A DNA stretch of 10,000 bases, from NCBI RefSeq assembly GCF_020217185.1, contig NZ_JAIWNX010000190.1, positions 1 through 10,000 of the forward strand, written 5' to 3'. The stretch comes from Asticcacaulis sp. (lineage in GTDB: Bacteria; Pseudomonadota; Alphaproteobacteria; Caulobacterales; Caulobacteraceae). Of the stretch, positions 5,913-10,000 are shown one piece after another. The stretch's first letter is position 1; each line of letters begins with the position of its first letter. The position numbers and the translations under genes are program-made. Below the pieces are notes generated by a model, which was given only the letters and a program-made list of their open reading frames with translations, made no database searches and was not told where the DNA came from.

Positions 5913-6965
5913 ATGAACGCTAACACCCCCCAATCCAATCAAAAGGCCGCCCTGCTCCAGAACACCGTGGAGCACGTCGATATCACCTCTTACGACGCGC
6001 GCCCGATCATCGACTCGATGCGCAAGATGTCGTTCTCGTCGCGCGATACCGCCCGCGCCGCCGACATCTTCAACATGGCGCTGGAAGACAAGGACTGCTC
6101 GCCGTGGCTGATCCTCGCCGGTTCGACCTCGGCCGGCGGCTGTATGCACGTCTATCGCGACATGGTGAAGTTCGGCATGATCGACGCCGTGGTCGCCACG
6201 GGTGCCTCGATCGTCGATATGGACTTCTTCGAAGCGCTCGGCTTCAAGCACTATCAGGCCGCCGGTCCGGTGGACGATAACGTCCTGCGCGACAACTATA
6301 TCGACCGCATCTACGACACCTATATCGACGAAGAAGAGCTTCAGGCCTGCGACCACACCATCCTTGAGATCGCCAATCGCCTTGAGCCGCGCGGCTATTC
6401 CTCGCGCGAATTCATCTGGGAAATGGGCAAGTGGCTGTCGGAAGGCAATGCCAAGAAGGAAGGCTCGCTGATTCAGACCGCCTATGAGCACGGCGTGCCG
6501 ATCTTCTGCCCGGCCTTTGTGGACTCGTCTGCCGGTTTCGGCCTCGTCAAGCACCAGAAGGAACGCGCGGCTGCGGGTAAGCCCTATCTGATGCTCGACG
6601 CCATTGCCGACTTCCGCGAACTGACCGACATCAAGATCGCAGCCGGCACCACCGGCCTGTTCATGGTTGGCGGCGGTGTGCCGAAGAACTTTGCGCAGGA
6701 CACGGTTGTCTGCGCCGAAATCCTCGGCGTCGAAGCCGATATGCACAAGTACGCGGTGCAGATCACCGTCGCCGACGTGCGTGACGGTGCCTGCTCGTCC
6801 TCGACGCTGAAGGAAGCCGCCTCGTGGGGCAAGGTTTCGACCACCTACGAACAGATGGTCTTTGCCGAAGCCACGACGGTTGTGCCGCTGATCGGTTCGG
6901 ACGCCTACCACCGTGGCGCGTGGAAGTCGCGCGAGAAGCGTAACTGGGCTAAGCTGTTTGCGTAA
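5913..6965 (+). CDS. Deoxyhypusine synthase family protein, probable homospermidine-type polyamine synthase
   Basis: This 350-residue NAD-dependent aminobutyltransferase is a bacterial homologue of deoxyhypusine synthase. Eukaryotic and archaeal enzymes modify eIF5A with spermidine; bacteria lack eIF5A, and related bacterial enzymes have been linked to homospermidine-type polyamine synthesis, which I infer here. Visible are AGSTSAGG (69-76) and GGGVPKN (253-259) in the NAD-binding regions, and SSSTLKEAASWGKVS (295-309), whose K307 matches the lysine that forms the imine intermediate. The GGxEED-type segment of true deoxyhypusine synthases is replaced by VATGASIVDMDFF (94-106), which fits a small-amine acceptor. 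AAGGA (5901-5905) lies 7 nt before the ATG. Codons are strongly C-ending, like the decarboxylase at 3035-4303, suggesting high expression and a shared pathway. Automatic annotation would call it deoxyhypusine synthase; the real product needs biochemistry. Confidence 0.9.
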   Translation: MNANTPQSNQKAALLQNTVEHVDITSYDARPIIDSMRKMSFSSRDTARAADIFNMALEDKDCSPWLILAGSTSAGGCMHVYRDMVKFGMIDAVVATGASIVDMDFFEALGFKHYQAAGPVDDNVLRDNYIDRIYDTYIDEEELQACDHTILEIANRLEPRGYSSREFIWEMGKWLSEGNAKKEGSLIQTAYEHGVPIFCPAFVDSSAGFGLVKHQKERAAAGKPYLMLDAIADFRELTDIKIAAGTTGLFMVGGGVPKNFAQDTVVCAEILGVEADMHKYAVQITVADVRDGACSSSTLKEAASWGKVSTTYEQMVFAEATTVVPLIGSDAYHRGAWKSREKRNWAKLFA

Positions 6966-6968
6966 ACC

Positions 6969-7082
6969 CTGAGTAAATGACGCCGATTTTTGAGAATAAG
7001 TCTTGTTAATCGTTTGCTTAACGGTATCAAAATGCCATTAACCAAAGATCGGCGTCAGAGATCGCGATTTTTTTTTACTCAG
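6969..7082 (+). other. 114-bp multibranched inverted repeat with T9 tract after the polyamine gene
   Basis: The left arm CTGAGTAAATGACGCCGAT (6969-6987) is matched by two right-hand pieces: ATCGGCGTCA (7048-7057) for its inner ten bases and TTTACTCAG (7074-7082) for its outer nine. The pieces are separated by 16 nt that include ATCGCGAT. Inside, GTTAA (7005-7009) pairs with TTAAC (7018-7022) and GGTAT (7023-7027) with ATGCC (7032-7036, one G-U), giving a three-way junction. A T9 run (7068-7076) follows the inner stem. It starts 3 nt after the stop codon, so it is probably the mRNA 3' end or terminator; a small RNA or miniature mobile element is also possible. Confidence 0.5.
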
Positions 7083-7207
7083 CCTCTTCCCTTTTTCAAA
7101 ATAGTAGCTATTTAGGCTCTAACGACGGTGACACACGTAATTGAGTCGCTGTCATAAGTTCGTCGCCGGGATCATCCCCCCCCCCCCTCGAATCCGGCGG
7201 CATGCGC

Positions 7208-7234
7208 GGCCCTCTCTGCCCCCCAGAGAGGGCC
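7208..7234. repeat. Perfect 11-bp GC-rich hairpin
   Basis: GGCCCTCTCTG (7208-7218) and CAGAGAGGGCC (7224-7234) are perfect complements around a loop of five C. On the plus strand it is followed by GTTGTTATTT, a weak T-rich tail, so it could end plus-strand transcripts; on the minus strand no T tract follows, though it could still protect the 3' end of the hydrolase mRNA. Confidence 0.6.
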
Positions 7235-7249
7235 GTTGTTATTTCGGCG
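7215..7249. repeat. Direct repeat, copy 1
   Basis: TCTG, a C run, AGAGAGGGCCGTTGTTATTT (7225-7244) and CGGCG. It matches copy 2 at 7313-7348 except for one extra C in copy 2's C run and two substitutions. This copy keeps the full hairpin left arm. Confidence 0.7.
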
Positions 7250-7312
7250 CCCGTGATGGGGCAGATCGGGATTTCTTTTCTGAATTTGCGCTCAACCTGC
7301 GTTTCGCGCGGG

Positions 7313-7348
7313 TCTGCCCCCCCAGAAAGGGCCGTTGTTATTTGGGCG
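7313..7348. repeat. Direct repeat, copy 2, overlapping the hydrolase stop codon
   Basis: TCTG, C7, AGAAAGGGCCGTTGTTATTT (7324-7343) and GGGCG, starting 98 bp after copy 1. Unlike copy 1 it lacks the matching left arm and forms no long hairpin. On the minus strand it encodes the last residues and the TAA stop (7340-7338) of the hydrolase gene, so the repeat probably entered or spread at the gene's 3' end. Confidence 0.65.
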
Positions 7349-8264
7349 TCTGTGTTCCCATTACCCCAATCCTCGCCAACCACGTCTCGACCCGCTGTGG
7401 CCATTCCGAAATCGGCAGGCCTGTGGGGCGTAAGCCGAACGCATGGCCACCCTTGGCATAGAGGTGCATTTCGACGGGCACGCCGGCCTGTTTAAGCGCG
7501 GCTTCATAGACGAGCGAATGGCGCACATCGTCCACGGGATCGTCCTTGGCGTGCAGAAGGAAGGTGGGTGGTGTTCCCGGTGTGACCCTGATGTCCGGCT
7601 CAAGGGTGAGATCGGGTTCCCGCCACAGATGTCCGGGATAGAGAACCACGGCAAAATCCGGCCGAAAGGTCTGCGAATCCGCTTCATCCACCGGGGCATA
7701 GGCCGCCTCAGCGCGCGTACTGACCGCGGCCGCCAGATGCCCCCCGGCGGAAAAGCCCAGCACCCCGATACGGTTCGGGTCGATGCCATAGGCTTTCGCA
7801 TCCTGACGCAACAGGCGCAGCGCTCGCTGCGCGTCCTGAAGCCCCATCCACACCTTGGGGTGTTCACGGCAATTACAGTCGGGATTCCACCAGGGTCCTG
7901 AGGCAGGAACCCGGTATTTCAATACAACGCACGTAATGCCTCTGGGTGTCAGCCAGTCGCAGACCTCGGTCCCTTCAAGGTCCATAGCCAACACGCGATA
8001 GCCCCCAGCCGGCAGGACCACAACGGTGGCACCCGTGTTGTTGCCCTGCGCGGGATAGATCGTCAGACTGGGTTGAGAGACATTGCTGATCTGTGTCCAT
8101 GGTCGCCCGGCGACCAGAGACTTGCCCTTGCCCGTCTGTTCGGGGCCGTTGGCTCTGGGATTACCCTTATGGGCAGAGTCCGGCCACAGCGCCACAGTCA
8201 CGGCCGAAGCCGAGGAAGCCATGAGGGAAACGCAGAACATCGCAGTGACTGTTCTGCGGGCCAT
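7338..8264 (-). CDS. Exported alpha/beta-hydrolase, esterase-like
   Basis: This 308-residue serine hydrolase of the esterase/lipase type resembles carbohydrate-ester esterases. Residues 1-21 are a Sec-type signal peptide (MARR, hydrophobic core, ASA cleavage site before V22), so the enzyme should be periplasmic or secreted. Motifs seen are the oxyanion region LPAGGYRVLAMDLEG (84-98), the nucleophile elbow GFSAGG (S172), HAKDDPV with the likely acid D241 or D242, and GGHAFG with the base H274. Four cysteines (C102, C112, C130, C132) could form disulfides outside the cytoplasm. The start at 8264 is chosen because it gives the signal peptide at the N-terminus and lies 4 nt after the glycosyltransferase stop; a 46-residue longer in-frame form would bury the signal and overlap that gene. 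No strong ribosome site is visible, so translation may be coupled. The substrate is unknown, perhaps an acetylated or acylated glycan. Confidence 0.87.
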   Translation of the reverse strand: MARRTVTAMFCVSLMASSASAVTVALWPDSAHKGNPRANGPEQTGKGKSLVAGRPWTQISNVSQPSLTIYPAQGNNTGATVVVLPAGGYRVLAMDLEGTEVCDWLTPRGITCVVLKYRVPASGPWWNPDCNCREHPKVWMGLQDAQRALRLLRQDAKAYGIDPNRIGVLGFSAGGHLAAAVSTRAEAAYAPVDEADSQTFRPDFAVVLYPGHLWREPDLTLEPDIRVTPGTPPTFLLHAKDDPVDDVRHSLVYEAALKQAGVPVEMHLYAKGGHAFGLRPTGLPISEWPQRVETWLARIGVMGTQTPK

Positions 8265-8268
8265 CCGT

Positions 8269-9336
8269 TTACGCCGCCCGGCGCAGGCGACGCGGCAGGG
8301 CGCGCAACCGCGCCCATAGCTTCTTCTTTTCCGCTTCTGGATAGGGTTCCAGATTGCGGATAAACTCCTCCGCGCAGGCGCGCCACGAAAACTTTTCGGC
8401 ATGACGGCGCACGTGGGCGCGATCGAGCTTCAAAGCCTCGGTAATGGCGACACTGAGGTCGTCGTCGATGACGCCTGCCCCTGTGCCGGGGATCAGGTCA
8501 ATGGGGCCGTGCGCCGGGAAGGCCGCCACCGGCGTCCCGCAGGCCATGGCCTCCAGAATGACGAGGCCGAAGGTGTCAGTCAGGGACGGAAACACAAACA
8601 CATCGGAATCGGCGTAGGAGCGCGCCAGTTCCTCGCCAAAGCGGGCGCCGGTAAACACCGCGTCCGGATATTTCTCCTTGAGTTCCTCAAGCTGCGGCCC
8701 CTTGCCGACCACCACCTTGGTGCCAGGCAGGTCAAGCGACAGAAAGGCTTCGAGGTTCTTTTCGATGGCCACGCGACCGATATAGGTCATGATGGGGCGC
8801 GGCAGATCGCCAAAGATCGGCTCAAGGTCCGGGCGGAACATCTCGGTATCGACGCCGCGCGTCCACGGTGAGATGTTCTTGAAGCCGCGCGCCTCAAGGT
8901 CTTTTTGCAGGGTGGGTGTCGCCACCATCACGCGGCCCGACGGCTTGTGGAACCAGCGCATATAGCCATAGCCCCAGCTCAGCGGAATGGGCAGGCGCGC
9001 CGACACATATTCGGGAAACTTGGTATGATAGGACGTGGTGAAGGGCATCTTCCATTCCATACACACCCGCCGCGCCGCAAGGCCCACAAAGGCTTCGGTG
9101 GCGATATGCACGGCATCCGGCTCATAGTCCTGGATGATTTCACGCACCTCTTCGTAGCAGCCCAGCGCCAGCTTGACCTCAGGGTAATCGGGCCACGACA
9201 CCGATTTGAACTGGGTATAGTCCACGATCTTGAATTCATGGCCGAGCTTTTCGCATTCGGCGATGACTCGTTTCATCGTCGTGACCACGCCATTGACCTG
9301 AGGGTCCCACGCATCGGTCGCCAGTAAGATACGCAC
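8269..9336 (-). CDS. GT4-family glycosyltransferase (GT-B fold)
   Basis: This 355-residue cytoplasmic or membrane-associated enzyme transfers a sugar from a nucleotide donor to an envelope lipid or glycan. The N-terminal acceptor domain starts MRILLATDAWDPQVNGVVTT with the glycine loop at 15-17 and SYHTKFPEY (102-110). The C-terminal donor domain has YIGRVAIEKNLEAFL (185-199), VVVGKGPQLEEL (208-219) and PSLTDTFGLVILEAMACGTP (250-269), where D254 and E262 take the place of the usual EX7E pair. This pattern is like mannosyl- and glucuronosyl-lipid transferases (PimB/MgtA/SqdX-like). The C-terminus is strongly basic (KKKLWARLRALPRRLRRAA), fit for binding anionic membrane. It starts at a GTG (9336) with a weak GGA about 7 nt upstream. 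It is the first gene of an operon with the exported hydrolase 4 nt downstream. Donor and acceptor cannot be read. Confidence 0.92.
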   Translation of the reverse strand: MRILLATDAWDPQVNGVVTTMKRVIAECEKLGHEFKIVDYTQFKSVSWPDYPEVKLALGCYEEVREIIQDYEPDAVHIATEAFVGLAARRVCMEWKMPFTTSYHTKFPEYVSARLPIPLSWGYGYMRWFHKPSGRVMVATPTLQKDLEARGFKNISPWTRGVDTEMFRPDLEPIFGDLPRPIMTYIGRVAIEKNLEAFLSLDLPGTKVVVGKGPQLEELKEKYPDAVFTGARFGEELARSYADSDVFVFPSLTDTFGLVILEAMACGTPVAAFPAHGPIDLIPGTGAGVIDDDLSVAITEALKLDRAHVRRHAEKFSWRACAEEFIRNLEPYPEAEKKKLWARLRALPRRLRRAA

Positions 9337-9687
9337 AATCGTTTCCGTCTGTTGTCCTGGCCCTCTTGTCTAAAGGGCATCGGGCGGTCTGTGAAGCATG
9401 ATTTTATTTCACGCCTGCGACAGTGACCACAGCGGCGGGGGAAATCCGGGGCTTTTGCGCAGTTGCGAACGGCAAAGGGTGGATTTTTCAGGGCTTGCCG
9501 CCGCTTTTGTGGGGAGCGGGTTGTTGCGATGCACAAAAAGGCGCGTATAATCGCACCTATGGTACAAAGTCGCGTCAAACCCTCCAGCCCCTTGTCAACC
9601 GCGACGAATGACCGGAATGTGAGTAGCGTCCGCGCCCGTAAACAACACACCACGGGAGGCCAGCGCGCGGAGGCTGGAAGGCAGCTT
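9337..9687. promoter_or_regulatory. Divergent intergenic region between glycosyltransferase and TetR regulator
   Basis: This 351-bp gap carries promoters for both directions. Seen are an imperfect palindrome GTGAA (9391-9395) N12 TTCAC (9408-9412) with TAAAAT on the minus strand inside it, a possible -10 for the glycosyltransferase; separated arms TTTTGTG (9505-9511) and CACAAAA (9532-9538) around the regulator's -35; and a good plus-strand promoter at 9524-9551. No convincing gene was found here on either strand. Confidence 0.45.
9524..9551 (+). promoter_or_regulatory. Candidate sigma-70 promoter of the TetR gene
   Basis: TTGCGA (9524-9529) and a perfect TATAAT (9546-9551) are separated by 16 bp. 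Transcription should start near 9558-9559, which coincides with an in-frame ATG at 9559. From there to the preferred start at 9688 the mRNA would have a ~130-nt leader. Confidence 0.6.
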
Positions 9688-10000
9688 ATGAGCGATCGAC
9701 CGAAAGACACGCCCAAGTCCCGCCGCACGCGGGTTCAGATTCTCGACACCGCCATGCGGCTGTTCGCCGAACTGGGCTATGACCGTGCGGGCAATGCCGC
9801 TATCGCCGAAGCCTGCGGCCTGACGCGCGGCGCCATGCTCTATCACTTCCCGACCCGCGAAGCGCTGGTCGAAGCCGCCGCCTGGCATATCCACGCCGCG
9901 CGCGAAGCCGCCTTTGAGGCCGAAGCTGGCAAGCTGAAACCCGGTCAGGACGCGCTGGACGGGGCCATTGACGCCTACTGGCGACTGCTCAGTTCGGTGC
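9688..10000 (+). CDS. TetR/AcrR-family transcriptional regulator, N-terminal part (runs off right edge)
   Basis: 104 codons are visible before the window ends. The protein starts MSDRPKDTPKSRRTRVQILD, followed by the TetR helix-turn-helix: TAMRLFAELGYDRAGNAAIA, then EACGLTRGAMLYHFPTREAL. The classic ...LxxxxGLxxGxLYxHFxxKEAL pattern is intact, with AMLYHFPTR as the recognition helix end. The ligand-binding domain begins but is cut off. GGAAGG (9676-9681) is 6 nt before the ATG, which decides this start. The same frame stays open upstream to an ATG at 9559 that sits at the predicted transcription start, so a leaderless form with 43 extra residues is possible though its sequence looks non-globular. 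It is divergent from the glycosyltransferase/hydrolase operon and may regulate it. Confidence 0.9.
   Translation, partial: MSDRPKDTPKSRRTRVQILDTAMRLFAELGYDRAGNAAIAEACGLTRGAMLYHFPTREALVEAAAWHIHAAREAAFEAEAGKLKPGQDALDGAIDAYWRLLSSV

Larger units (their letters stand above)
7083..7337. other. Intergenic region with GC-rich repeats and a C12 tract
   Basis: No credible gene is seen between the inverted-repeat element and the hydrolase stop codon. It holds a small AAATAG/CTATTT inverted repeat (7099-7113), a run of 12 C residues (7176-7187), a perfect GC hairpin (7208-7234), and two copies of a ~35-bp direct repeat, the second running into the hydrolase gene. A minus-strand open frame here encodes ITTALSGG twice, a by-product of the repeats. 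Confidence 0.6.

Noticed and set aside
5808..6911. Long minus-strand open frame (367 residues) opposite the deoxyhypusine-synthase-like gene
   Set aside because: His/Arg/Gly/Val/Asp-rich antisense translation of a well-supported gene; no recognisable motif.
7215..7348. CRISPR-like direct repeats
   Set aside because: Only two imperfect copies, GC-rich with a homopolymer, no further repeat-spacer units and no cas genes nearby.
7108..7404. Minus-strand frame repeating ITTALSGG, possible small repeat protein
   Set aside because: It is created by the two intergenic DNA repeats, overlaps the hydrolase 3' end, and has no ribosome site.
9273..9728. Minus-strand frame of 151 residues across the divergent promoter region
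   Set aside because: Overlaps the start regions of two well-supported genes and the TetR promoter; Arg/Cys-rich with no domain.

Overview
The window looks like a chromosomal segment of an alphaproteobacterium, most likely a Caulobacteraceae member (Asticcacaulis/Caulobacter-like). This is inferred from the high GC content, the strongly C/G-ending codons in the polyamine genes, and the pairing of a fold-III ornithine decarboxylase with a bacterial deoxyhypusine-synthase homologue. No phage, transposase, CRISPR, tRNA or rRNA was seen, and no clearly novel multi-gene system. The more interesting content is regulatory and structural.

Layout. Positions 1-444 (minus) hold the N-terminal part of an unrecognised gene that runs off the left edge. 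Positions 538-2742 (minus) encode a two-TM chemoreceptor whose C-terminus carries an intact c-di-GMP-binding PilZ domain. A divergent intergenic region (2743-3034) follows, with a possible structured leader in front of an ornithine/lysine decarboxylase (3035-4303, plus) that ends in a textbook intrinsic terminator. Next is a compact two-gene redox operon: an Rrf2-family repressor (4373-4852) with a 25-bp palindrome over its -10 box and start codon, overlapping by 11 nt a thioredoxin-reductase-like flavoprotein (4842-5750). A promoter with a 25-bp TTTGCAAA palindrome precedes the deoxyhypusine-synthase-like gene (5913-6965). Behind that gene lies a 114-bp multibranched inverted repeat, then a stretch of GC-rich intergenic repeats with a C12 tract (7083-7337). 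One repeat copy supplies the stop codon of the next gene. Positions 7338-9336 (minus) form a two-gene operon: a GT4 glycosyltransferase followed 4 nt later by an exported alpha/beta-hydrolase. A divergent intergenic region (9337-9687) leads to a TetR-family regulator cut by the right edge.

How it fits together. The decarboxylase probably makes putrescine, and the deoxyhypusine-synthase homologue probably transfers an aminobutyl group to make a longer polyamine such as homospermidine. The Rrf2/flavoprotein pair between them looks like a self-regulated thiol-redox module. The glycosyltransferase and exported esterase may act on an envelope glycan or glycolipid, possibly under the divergent TetR regulator.
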